Assembly (NCBI RefSeq): GCF_003949795.1
Contig: NZ_RPRY01000004.1
Span: 1-64,000 of the forward strand
Reading direction: 5' to 3'
DNA length: 64,000 bases
Source: Streptomyces sp. WAC06614
GTDB lineage: Bacteria; Actinomycetota; Actinomycetes; Streptomycetales; Streptomycetaceae
Shown here: piece after piece, positions 19,974 to 26,980 of the stretch
Position numbering within the stretch: the stretch's first letter is position 1
How the letters are laid out: every line of letters begins with the position of its first letter
The notes under the pieces: model-generated
Database searches by the model: none
Told to the model about the DNA's origin: nothing
Seen by the model: only the letters and a program-made list of their open reading frames with translations
Position numbers and translations under genes: made by a program

Positions 19974-20510
19974 ATGTCGCTGCCGCACGCCATCCTCACC
20001 GCCCTGCTGGAGAAGCCCTCGTCGGGGCTGGAGCTGACCCGGCGGTTCGACAGGTCGATCGGCTACTTCTGGTCGGCCACGCACCAGCAGATCTACCGCG
20101 AGCTGGGGAAGCTGGAGGAGGCCGGGCTGATCCGGGCGCTGCCGAGCGTGCAGCCGGCGCGCGGGCAGAAGAAGGAGTTCGAGGTGCTGCCGGCCGGGTC
20201 GGACGAGCTGCGGCGGTGGGTCGGCCAGAGCCAGGACCCCAAGGCCGTCCGGGACCCGCTGCTGCTGCGGATGCGGGCGGCGGCGGTGGTGGGCGCCCAG
20301 GGGCTGCTGCCGGAGCTGCGGCGGCACCTGGAGCTGCACCGGAGGCAGTTGGCGGTGTACGAGGCCATCGAGGCGAAGGACTTCCCGCCGGAGCGCGCCT
20401 CCGACGGGGACCGGCTGCGCCGGCTGGTCCTGCACGGCGGGATCGCCCTGGAGACGTTCTGGCTGGGCTGGCTGGAAGAGGCCCTCGCGGAGGTCGAGGA
20501 CATGGCCTGA
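19974..20510 (+). CDS. PadR-family transcriptional regulator
   Basis: A 178-residue regulator with an N-terminal winged helix (SLPHAILTALLEKPSSGLEL, ATHQQIYRELGKLEEAGLI) and a C-terminal helical dimerisation domain (PELRRHLELHRRQLAVYEAI). PadR proteins usually repress neighbouring efflux or detoxification genes in response to a ligand. It starts nine bases after cbiO, so it may be read from the cobalt operon, although cobalt control is already accounted for by the riboswitch. Its target is not evident here. It converges with the EF-hand gene and shares a hairpin terminator with it. Confidence 0.88.
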   Translation: MSLPHAILTALLEKPSSGLELTRRFDRSIGYFWSATHQQIYRELGKLEEAGLIRALPSVQPARGQKKEFEVLPAGSDELRRWVGQSQDPKAVRDPLLLRMRAAAVVGAQGLLPELRRHLELHRRQLAVYEAIEAKDFPPERASDGDRLRRLVLHGGIALETFWLGWLEEALAEVEDMA

Positions 20511-20529
20511 CCTCCGCCGGGCACGGCGG

Positions 20530-20561
20530 CGCCCCGGCGCGGCAGGTGCACGGCCGGGGCG
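20530..20561. terminator. Bidirectional terminator between PadR and EF-hand genes
   Basis: CGCCCCGGC (20530-20538) pairs with GCCGGGGCG (20553-20561) between two convergent genes. Confidence 0.55.
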
Positions 20562-20575
20562 GGCGGGCGCGAGGC

Positions 20576-20788
20576 CTACTTGTTCAGGGAGGCCCAGAAC
20601 TCGTCGAAGCTCATCACCTTGTCGCCGTCGATGTCCTTCGAGGCGATGACGGCCTCGGCGACCGTGGTGGTGACGTGGTAGTCGCCCATCGCGGCCATGA
20701 CCTCGCGGTACTCGGCGGCCGTGACGAAGCCGTCGCCGTCCTTGTCGAACTTGTTGAACGTCTCCCGGGCGCGGTCGATGTCCGCCAC
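20576..20788 (-). CDS. Small EF-hand calcium-binding protein
   Basis: A 70-residue two-EF-hand protein. Loop 1 is D15 to E26 (DKDGDGFVTAAE) and loop 2 is D52 to E63 (DIDGDKVMSFDE); both have acidic residues at positions 1, 3, 5 and 12, so both should bind Ca2+. It belongs to the Streptomyces family of about 70-residue calcium sensors or buffers (Cab proteins). I chose the second of two close GTG codons, at 20788, eight bases after GGGG; the first (20797) would add only three residues with a poorer ribosome site. It is divergent from the cyclodipeptide synthase gene. Confidence 0.88.
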   Translation of the reverse strand: MADIDRARETFNKFDKDGDGFVTAAEYREVMAAMGDYHVTTTVAEAVIASKDIDGDKVMSFDEFWASLNK

Positions 20789-21042
20789 TGGGTCCACCCC
20801 TTCTTCGTGCTTGTTGACCGGCTCAGGGTAGCGGCCCCGCGGCCGGCGCGGACCCCGGGGTCCCGATCGGGCGGCAGAAAGAAATTCAAAGCCGCCCCGG
20901 TAAGCCGGAAGCTATAGTTCCAGCCAACAAATCGGCCTTCCACTTGTCACGCTCCGGCGCCACCGCATAACGTTGCGGCATTGCCGCCACACCAGGAGCG
21001 CAGGGCTCCCAGGGACAAGCGGCAACAAGGGCGATCACATAG
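20789..21042. promoter_or_regulatory. Divergent upstream region of EF-hand gene and cyclodipeptide synthase gene
   Basis: This 254-base region is visibly less GC-rich than its surroundings around 20878-20940. A -10-like TATAGT on the plus strand lies at 20913-20918, about 125 bases before the synthase start, without a clear -35. The promoter of the biosynthetic operon probably lies here. No operator dyad was convincing. Confidence 0.35.
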
Positions 21043-21777
21043 GTGACGATCACTACTGACGCATCATTCGAAGTTCTGCCCTTCACCCGTACGTGCCGCC
21101 ATATCTGGGAAGACGGCGACCATGTGCTCATCGGCGTGAGTCCTGGCAACAGCTACTTCAGTGCCGAGCGCATCGCCATGCTCGCCCGGTGGGCCACGAC
21201 ACGCTTCGCGCAGGTCGACTTCGTCTACGCCGACCTCCACGTGGACCGGATGTTCGCCGCCTTCGGCTACAGCCGGGAGCACGCCGAGAAGCGTGCCTCG
21301 AAGGAGATCAAAGCGGTCCGGCGGCGCATCCTCAAAGGCGTGGAGGAGTCCTCTCCGCACCACGCCGAGATTCGGGTGAGGGCACTTTCCGAGTTCGGGG
21401 ACAACCCGGTGTACCAGTTGCTGCACCGACGGGTGCTGCATTTCCTGGAAACCGATGACGAATTCCGTAAGGGCTGTGAGCAGATGGCCCTGCACTTCGT
21501 CGGTTCCAAGTTGCCGGAAGGTGAATCCATCACGGACGAACAGTTGCAGGTCTGTTTCGACTACATGGCGGCGGAACTCCCGTTCTTCGTGGACACCCCG
21601 AGCATCCTGGAGGTCCCGTCCTCGGTGGCGGCCTACCACGTCCAGATGCCGCTGACCGAGGTGCTCTACGCCCGCGGCGGGGGCCTGCGCGCCACCCGCA
21701 ACCAGGCCTACGCCGTCGTACGTCCGGAACGTCGTGAAAGTCCCGAAAGGAACGTCGTTGAGTACCAGGCAGCTTGA
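21043..21777 (+). CDS. tRNA-dependent cyclodipeptide synthase (NYH subfamily)
   Basis: A 244-residue enzyme that uses two aminoacyl-tRNAs to make a cyclodipeptide (2,5-diketopiperazine) in the cytosol. All catalytic positions known from AlbC are found at a constant offset of four: nucleophile Ser33 (AlbC S37), Asn36 (N40), Tyr174 (Y178), Glu178 (E182), Tyr198 (Y202) and His199 (H203). The N/Y/H triad places it in the NYH subfamily, which includes M. tuberculosis Rv2275 that makes cyclo(Tyr-Tyr). A basic helix (EKRASKEIKAVRRR) matches the tRNA-binding patch. The GTG at 21043 is the only plausible start; its ribosome site is weak. The following P450 gene starts inside its 3' end, so the two are coupled. 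I infer cyclo(Tyr-Tyr) as product from the partner enzyme. Confidence 0.93.
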   Translation: MTITTDASFEVLPFTRTCRHIWEDGDHVLIGVSPGNSYFSAERIAMLARWATTRFAQVDFVYADLHVDRMFAAFGYSREHAEKRASKEIKAVRRRILKGVEESSPHHAEIRVRALSEFGDNPVYQLLHRRVLHFLETDDEFRKGCEQMALHFVGSKLPEGESITDEQLQVCFDYMAAELPFFVDTPSILEVPSSVAAYHVQMPLTEVLYARGGGLRATRNQAYAVVRPERRESPERNVVEYQAA

Positions 21778-22990
21778 GAGCACCGAGGAGCAGCCGCTCC
21801 TGGACTTCCCGCTCTCCCGGCGCGGTGACGTGCTCCCCGAGGAGTGCGCCTGGCTGCGCGAGAAGGCGCCGGTGGCCAAGGTCCGCACCCTGACGGGGGA
21901 CACCGCCTGGCTGGTGAGCAGCTATGCGCTGGCCAAGCAGGTGCTGGAGGACGAGCGGTTCAGTCTGAAGGACACCGCGAACGCCTGGGTGCCGCGGCAG
22001 TACGCGCTGACGATCCCGCCCGAGGTCGTCGACAACATGGGGAACATCAACAGCGCGGGCCTGCGCAACGCGGTGATGAAGGCGCTCAACCCGCGCCGGC
22101 AGGGCCTGCAGGACTGGCTGCGGGCCCAGGCCGGTGAGCTGATCGACGCCCTGGTCGCCGAAGGCGGTCCGGCCGACCTCCGGGCGGGGTTCGCCGACCC
22201 CTTCTCGGCGGCGCTGCACTGCCGGGTGCTCGGGGTGCCGTTCGACGACTGGCGGCGGCTGATGTCGGGGCTGGACGTGGCGTTCATGACCGCCCGTGAG
22301 CCGTTCGCCGACTCGGCCCTCAACTGGTACAAGGACGTGGGCTACTTCAGCGGGCAGCTGGCCGCCCAGCTGGGCCGACCCGCCGAGGAGCGTACGGGGC
22401 TCCTCGGCCGGTTCGCCGGGCTGAAGGAGGCCGACCCGGAGTCGGCGCACCTGACCGACGAGATGTTCGCGACCGTCGCCGTCTCGCTGTTCGGCGCCGG
22501 CGCCGTCTCCACCTCCGCGTTCCTGGTGCTGGCGGTGCTCGCGCTGCTCCAGCGGCCGGAGCTGATCGGCTACCTGCGGGAGCACCCGGAGCGGATGCCG
22601 AAGGCCGTGGACGAGCTGCTGCGCTGGAACCTGTCCGTGGGGGACGGACTGCCGCGCATCGCCCTGGCCGACATCCAGCTCGGTGACGTGCTGGTCCGCG
22701 AGGGCGAGCTGGTGCTCGTCCTGCTCGAAGGGGCCAACTTCGACCCGGAGGCCTTCGACCGGCCCGAGGTGCTCGACCTGGAGCGGGAGGGCCCCCACGC
22801 CCACCTCGCCTTCGGTGGCGGCCGGCACTTCTGCCCGGCCTCGGCCCTGGGCCGGGCGCACGCGGAGATCGCGCTGGAGGTGCTGGTCGAGCGGCTGCCG
22901 TCGCTGCGGCTGGCGGTGCCGGCGGAGAACCTGGTGTGGCGCACCGGGTTCATCAAGCGCCTGCCGGAGCGGCTGCCGGTCGCCTGGTGA
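21758..22990 (+). CDS. Cytochrome P450, CYP121-like (predicted mycocyclosin synthase)
   Basis: A P450 of 410 residues from the TTG at 21758 (AAAGGA six bases upstream; an in-frame GTG at 21734 is an alternative). Heme ligand Cys359 is in FGGGRHFC. Long stretches match recalled CYP121 of M. tuberculosis, for example PPEVVDNMGNI, GDGLPRIALADIQ and LVLLEGANFDPE. Substrate-pocket residues map as T85 (CYP121 T77), N93 (N85), F176 (F168), W190 (W182), A247 (A233) and S251 (S237), all conserved; Q385 and R386 become I399 and K400. The I-helix lacks the usual acid-alcohol pair, as in CYP121. CYP121 forms a C-C bond between the two tyrosines of cyclo(Tyr-Tyr). It overlaps the cyclodipeptide synthase gene by 20 bases. 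No ferredoxin gene is adjacent. Confidence 0.93.
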   Translation: MSTRQLESTEEQPLLDFPLSRRGDVLPEECAWLREKAPVAKVRTLTGDTAWLVSSYALAKQVLEDERFSLKDTANAWVPRQYALTIPPEVVDNMGNINSAGLRNAVMKALNPRRQGLQDWLRAQAGELIDALVAEGGPADLRAGFADPFSAALHCRVLGVPFDDWRRLMSGLDVAFMTAREPFADSALNWYKDVGYFSGQLAAQLGRPAEERTGLLGRFAGLKEADPESAHLTDEMFATVAVSLFGAGAVSTSAFLVLAVLALLQRPELIGYLREHPERMPKAVDELLRWNLSVGDGLPRIALADIQLGDVLVREGELVLVLLEGANFDPEAFDRPEVLDLEREGPHAHLAFGGGRHFCPASALGRAHAEIALEVLVERLPSLRLAVPAENLVWRTGFIKRLPERLPVAW

Positions 22991-22993
22991 GCA

Positions 22994-23029
22994 GGGGCCC
23001 CGGGGATCCCGTCCGGTCCCCGGGGCTCC
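22994..23029. terminator. Bidirectional terminator after the cyclodipeptide operon
   Basis: GGGGCCCCGGGGA (22994-23006) pairs with TCCCCGGGGCTCC (23017-23029) with one G-U pair. It lies between the P450 stop and the stop of the convergent propeller gene, and so closes a two-gene operon. Confidence 0.75.
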
Positions 23030-23034
23030 ACCCG

Positions 23035-24222
23035 TCAGCGGAAGATGCCGGTGTGGCCGAGCGAGTAGCGGCCGGGCTGCGGATAGACGGCGAGGCCGTG
23101 CGGGCCGTCGCCGACCGGGATCCGGGCCAGCTGCTTGCCGGTGGCGGTGTCGATGGCGTAGACCTCGGAGTTGTAGCGGCCCGACAGCCACAGCACCTTG
23201 CCGTCGGCGGAGACGCCGCCCATGTCGGGGCTGCCGCCGTCCGGCAGCTCCCACTTCTTGGTCAGCTTCTTCGCGGTGAAGTCGAAGACCGAGATGCTGC
23301 CCTCGCCGCGGTTGGAGACGTACATCTCCCGCGAGTCCCGGCTGACGTACAGGCCGTGGCAGCCCTTTCCGGTGGGCAGCAGGCGCGGGGTGTCGAACGT
23401 GTCGCCGCTGAGCACCCACATGCCGTCGGCCATCATGTCGGCGACGTAGAACGTCTTGCCGTCCGGGGAGATCTTCACGTCCTGCGGCATCGCGCCCTCG
23501 TAGGGCAGTTTCTGCTGGCCGACGACCTCCATCTTCTCGGTGTCCACCTTCAGCAGCTCACCGGAGAACTCGCAGGAGACGATGAAGTAGCGGCCGTCCG
23601 CGGAGAAGTCCGCGTGGTTGACCCCGAAGCAGGTCACCGGCACGGTCTTGACCCGGTCCATGGTGTGCGGGTCGCGGAAGACCAGCTCGCGGTCGAGCGA
23701 GGCCATCACCACCGCGTACTTGCCGTTGGGCGTGAAGTACAGGTTGTAGGGGTCGTGCACCTCGACCGGCTCGCCCGCCTCCCCCGTCGCCGGGTTGATC
23801 GGGGTCAGCGTGTGCCCGCGGTTGTTGTTGACCCACAGGGTCTTCAGGTCCCAGGACGGCACCACGTGCTGCGGCTGGACCCCGACCGGGATGGTGTCGA
23901 TGACCTTGTACGACGCCGGGTCGATGACGGAGACGGTGTTGGAGTTGGTGTTCGGCACGTAGATCCGGGACGGGAAGTCCTTGACCAGCGGGGAGAGCTT
24001 GTTGGGCCGGTCGGCGGCGTACACGTCCTTGGGATCGAGGACCGGGGGCATCCCGGGCAGGCCCGGCGGGACCTCCGGGACGGCCTTCACGGGCCGGCCG
24101 GCGCCGGCCGAGCCGAGGGCCTCGGGCTTGCCCCCGCTGCCGGCGCCGCAGCCGGCCAGGGCGGCGAGGACCAGTCCGGCGAACAGCGCGGTGGCCCTCC
24201 GGGAAGGGCGGGTGGTCGTCAT
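23035..24222 (-). CDS. YVTN/YncE-like beta-propeller lipoprotein
   Basis: A 395-residue exported protein with a basic N-terminus and lipobox LAGC, then a seven-bladed propeller. Blades carry the YVTN-type pattern, for example RIYVPNTNSNTVSVIDP, LYVSRDSREMYVSNRGEGSI and VYAIDTATGKQLARIPVGDG. Such propellers act as extracytoplasmic binding scaffolds; no enzyme motif is seen. The ATG at 24222 overlaps the stop of the upstream deacetylase-like gene as ATGA, so the two lipoproteins are translationally coupled and likely work together at the cell envelope. Confidence 0.85.
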   Translation of the reverse strand: MTTTRPSRRATALFAGLVLAALAGCGAGSGGKPEALGSAGAGRPVKAVPEVPPGLPGMPPVLDPKDVYAADRPNKLSPLVKDFPSRIYVPNTNSNTVSVIDPASYKVIDTIPVGVQPQHVVPSWDLKTLWVNNNRGHTLTPINPATGEAGEPVEVHDPYNLYFTPNGKYAVVMASLDRELVFRDPHTMDRVKTVPVTCFGVNHADFSADGRYFIVSCEFSGELLKVDTEKMEVVGQQKLPYEGAMPQDVKISPDGKTFYVADMMADGMWVLSGDTFDTPRLLPTGKGCHGLYVSRDSREMYVSNRGEGSISVFDFTAKKLTKKWELPDGGSPDMGGVSADGKVLWLSGRYNSEVYAIDTATGKQLARIPVGDGPHGLAVYPQPGRYSLGHTGIFR

Positions 24223-25022
24223 GGCGTCAGCAGCTCCGTGGTGGTCACCGCGCGCAGCTTGCGGCGCGCGAGTTCTTCGAGGAGGGGCGGCATCGCGTCG
24301 ACCGTGTCCGCGTAGCCGAAGTGCAGGCTCACCACCGATCCGCTGCGGACCGGCCCGATGACGTTGCGGATGACGGCCGCGGCACCGGGCGAGGTGAAGT
24401 CGAGGGAGTCCACGTCGTACGACAGGACGTGCGGATAGCCGGCCCGCTGGGCCAGGCGCTGGACGAGCGGGGCGGCGTACTGGCCCTGGGAGTGGCGGAA
24501 CCAGGGGCCGATGGAGCCGGTGAGCCGCTTGAGCCGCTCGGCGCAGCCGGTGATCTCGGCGTACGCCTCGGCCTCGGGCATGGCGTTGATGTCGCCGTGG
24601 TGCCAGGTGTGGTTGCCGAGCTCGTGTCCGCCGTCGAGGATCCGGCGGGCGAGTTCGGGGTGGGCGTCGAGCCAGGTGCCGATGGCCAGGACGGTCACCC
24701 GGGCGCCCGCGCGCTCGGCCTCGGCCAGGACGGCGCGGGCGGTGGCGGGGTCGCCGTTGCCGTGGAAGGTGAGCGCGACCGCGGGCCGGTCGCGCGGGCC
24801 GTGGTCGATCTGGACGGGCAGGCCGGGGAACCGGCGCGGCCCGGCGGCCGCGCGGCCGGGCGCCCGGCCGGGCCGGGCCGCCGCCGGCGGGGCGGCCGGG
24901 GGTGAGGAGCCGGGGTGCGCGGCGGGGGTCGTACGGGTCGTGCCGCAGGCGGCGGCCAAGGCCCCGGCGACGGCCGCCGCGCTCGCGCGCAGGGCCGCGC
25001 GGCGGTCTGGATAACAGAGCAC
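24219..25022 (-). CDS. Polysaccharide deacetylase-like lipoprotein (CE4 fold, altered motif 1)
   Basis: A 267-residue protein with two arginines at the N-terminus, a signal and lipobox AAAC, a Pro/Ala-rich linker of about 40 residues and a NodB-like domain. Motif 2 is complete (H138 and H142 in GNHTWHHG), motif 4 reads SYDVDSLDF and motif 5 LHF. Motif 1, usually TFDDG with the catalytic base and a metal-binding Asp, reads TFHGNGD (85-91), so both Asp positions are changed or shifted. Activity is therefore uncertain: it may be a binding protein, or D91 may substitute. The GTG at 25022 starts the frame; the ribosome site is poor. It is coupled to the propeller gene. Confidence 0.8.
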   Translation of the reverse strand: MLCYPDRRAALRASAAAVAGALAAACGTTRTTPAAHPGSSPPAAPPAAARPGRAPGRAAAGPRRFPGLPVQIDHGPRDRPAVALTFHGNGDPATARAVLAEAERAGARVTVLAIGTWLDAHPELARRILDGGHELGNHTWHHGDINAMPEAEAYAEITGCAERLKRLTGSIGPWFRHSQGQYAAPLVQRLAQRAGYPHVLSYDVDSLDFTSPGAAAVIRNVIGPVRSGSVVSLHFGYADTVDAMPPLLEELARRKLRAVTTTELLTP

Positions 25023-25426
25023 CTGCCCATTTAAGGGGTGGTTGGCCCTGAAGGTAATGATTGACCCAATTCGGGACCCTGGACCAGGGCGGACCTCCCG
25101 GGCCGTTCACCACCCTTCCATCAACGATTCACGCACGTGGGCCCATATGTATGCATGGATTGTGAGGCGGGTGGCCCACCTCACCTAGGATTCAACGCGA
25201 AACTATTGCGATATGCACACTTATGTCCGAGTAGGGACTTTTGGTGTTCGGGGCGGTTGTCTGCCATAGTCGGAACCACGACTTCCCCATTGACCCGAGC
25301 GAAGTCATCCCCGCCGAGGACCCACACCCCACCGGTCCTCGGCACCCCTATGAAGCCCCCGCGGCGCCCCACTCCGGCGACTGGGGGCTTCAGGCTTTCC
25401 GGGGCCCGGCGGCCGCGCGTCGCCGC
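25023..25426. other. Intergenic region upstream of the deacetylase-like gene
   Basis: About 400 bases with no convincing gene. A segment around 25140-25270 is lower in GC than its flanks and should contain the promoter for the two-lipoprotein operon on the minus strand. The other end holds the terminator of the ATPase gene (25351-25392). An open frame at 25181-25372 (minus) has no ribosome site or recognisable content. Confidence 0.5.
25351..25392 (-). terminator. Terminator after the RsbW-like ATPase gene
   Basis: TGAAGCCCCC (25351-25360) pairs perfectly with GGGGGCTTCA (25383-25392), 35 bases past the stop at 25427 on the minus strand. Confidence 0.75.
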
Positions 25427-25930
25427 TCAGCGGTCGGCGACCCGCATCTCGAACCAGGTGGTCTTGCCGCGCGGCAGCAGGTCCGCGCCCCAGCGGTCGG
25501 AGAGCTTGTCCACCAGGAACAGCCCCCGACCGGTGGTGTCCAGCTCGTGCACCGGCATCAGACAGGGCAGCCCGCGCGAGGGATCGCGCACCTCGACCCG
25601 GATCCAGCCGCGCCGGCGCAGCATGCGCAGGCCGAAGGAGCGGGCGCCGGTGTGCCGGACGGCGTTGCCGACGAGCTCGGAGACCAGCAGCACGACATGC
25701 TCGGCGATCTGCGGGGACAGGCCCCACAGCCGGACCACCACGCACTGGGTGATCCGCCGCGCGGTGCTCGCGGATTCCGGCAGGGACGGGAGCGTCACTT
25801 CGGCCTCGGCCGGGTTGCCGTACAACTCCAGTGCCCTCAGGCCCTGTTCGTCCTCGATAGCCGCCACCAGCCGTACAGCGGAAGCGCCGCCGCGCTGCCG
25901 CGGTTGTTCCACACCCTCCAGGCCCGCCAT
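25427..25930 (-). CDS. RsbW-like ATP-binding protein (HATPase_c, anti-sigma/regulatory type)
   Basis: A 167-residue single-domain protein of the GHKL ATPase fold. The N box reads LLVSELVGNAVRH and the G box GRGLFLVDKLSDRWG, followed by GKTTWFEM. Streptomyces encode dozens of such proteins; some are anti-sigma kinases, most have unknown partners. I chose the ATG at 25930 (MAGLEGVEQPRQRGG), the N-terminus I remember for close relatives; the frame is open to an ATG at 26077. No sigma factor or anti-anti-sigma gene lies next to it. A perfect dyad at 26115-26133 lies upstream and may belong to its promoter. Confidence 0.85.
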   Translation of the reverse strand: MAGLEGVEQPRQRGGASAVRLVAAIEDEQGLRALELYGNPAEAEVTLPSLPESASTARRITQCVVVRLWGLSPQIAEHVVLLVSELVGNAVRHTGARSFGLRMLRRRGWIRVEVRDPSRGLPCLMPVHELDTTGRGLFLVDKLSDRWGADLLPRGKTTWFEMRVADR

Positions 25931-26114
25931 GCACCCATCATGGACGGCCCGGTGCCCCTCCCGTGCCGTCTCGCAGGAAAACACCCCCTGCCGGCCCGGC
26001 CGCACAGGGGGTGTCGTGTCATATGACCTCGGCATCCGAGGAGTTGTCATACCCGTCGTGACCTGCGGTGACATCACGCCGGGAGATCATCACGGAGAGT
26101 GGGTGCCCGCCCAC

Positions 26115-26133
26115 GCTTAAGGCTGCCTTAAGC
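26115..26133. promoter_or_regulatory. Perfect 9-1-9 palindrome upstream of RsbW-like gene
   Basis: GCTTAAGGC-T-GCCTTAAGC is a perfect dyad with a one-base centre and AT-rich TTAA cores in very GC-rich DNA. A one-base centre cannot form a good hairpin, so a protein operator is more likely. It lies 38 bases past the enoyl-CoA hydratase stop and 185 bases before the RsbW-like start. Confidence 0.5.
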
Positions 26134-26170
26134 CCTGGCTAATCCACCCACAGGGTGATCACCCAGCCGA

Positions 26171-26938
26171 CTAGACGAATTTGGCCTTTCCGGGGCCCTC
26201 CTCGACGAAGCTGCGCATCCCGCGCTCGCGGTCCTCGGTCGCGAACAGCCCGGCGAACCAGGTGCGTTCGATGGCCAGGCCGGTGTCGATGTCGGCCTCC
26301 AGACCCGCGTCCACGGACTCCTTGGCCGCGCGCAGCGCGATGGCCGGGCCCTGGGCGAGCTTCGCGGCCCAGGCGTGCGCCTGCTCGTAGACCTCGGCGG
26401 CCGGCACCACGCGGTCGACCAGGCCCAGCGTGAGGGCCTCGTCCGCCTTGACCATGCGGCCGGTGAAGATGAGGTCCTTGGCCCGGGACGGGCCGATCAG
26501 CCGGGACAGCCGCTGGGTGCCACCGGCGCCCGGGATCAGACCGAGCAGGATCTCGGGCTGGCCGAGCTTGGCGTTGTCGGCGGCGATCCGGTAGTCGGCG
26601 CACAGCGCCAGCTCGCAGCCGCCGCCCAGCGCGTAGCCGGTGATCGCCGCGACGACCGGCTTGGGGATCCGGGCCACGGCGGTGAAGGAGTCCTGCAGGG
26701 CCCGGGACCGCGCGACCATCGCCGCGTGGTCCATGACCTGCATCTCCTTGATGTCCGCGCCCGCCGCGAACACCTTCTCGCCACCGTGGAGGATCACCGC
26801 GCGGACGTCGGAGCGGTCGCTCGCCTCCACGGCGAGCTCGCGCAGCCGGTCCTGGGTGGCGATGTCGAGGGCGTTCATCGGCGGGCGGTCCAGCCGGATG
26901 GTGCCGACGCCTTCGGAGACTTCGAGAGAGATGGTCAT
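26171..26938 (-). CDS. Enoyl-CoA hydratase/isomerase family protein
   Basis: A 255-residue crotonase-fold enzyme. The oxyanion-hole segments FAAGADIKEM and GYALGGGCELALCADYRIA are intact, and the catalytic glutamates typical of hydratases are present (E in GGGCELA and in GQPEILLGLIPGAGGTQRL). It should hydrate trans-2-enoyl-CoA in fatty-acid oxidation. Start ATG at 26938. It stands alone between the RsbW-like gene and the L,D-transpeptidase; there is no thiolase or dehydrogenase nearby. Confidence 0.93.
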   Translation of the reverse strand: MTISLEVSEGVGTIRLDRPPMNALDIATQDRLRELAVEASDRSDVRAVILHGGEKVFAAGADIKEMQVMDHAAMVARSRALQDSFTAVARIPKPVVAAITGYALGGGCELALCADYRIAADNAKLGQPEILLGLIPGAGGTQRLSRLIGPSRAKDLIFTGRMVKADEALTLGLVDRVVPAAEVYEQAHAWAAKLAQGPAIALRAAKESVDAGLEADIDTGLAIERTWFAGLFATEDRERGMRSFVEEGPGKAKFV

Positions 26939-26980
26939 ACGGGCACGTTAGTGCCCGTTAACCGTCCCGCACCAGCAGGG

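Noticed and set aside
21043-21777. XYP-subfamily cyclodipeptide synthase.
   Set aside because: The diagnostic positions read Asn36, Tyr198, His199, which is the NYH pattern.
20789-23034. bldA (TTA-codon) control of the cyclodipeptide operon.
   Set aside because: No in-frame TTA codon was found in either gene.
25181-25372. A possible 63-residue protein in the intergenic region (minus strand).
   Set aside because: No ribosome site, no recognisable composition, and it runs into the terminator of the ATPase gene.
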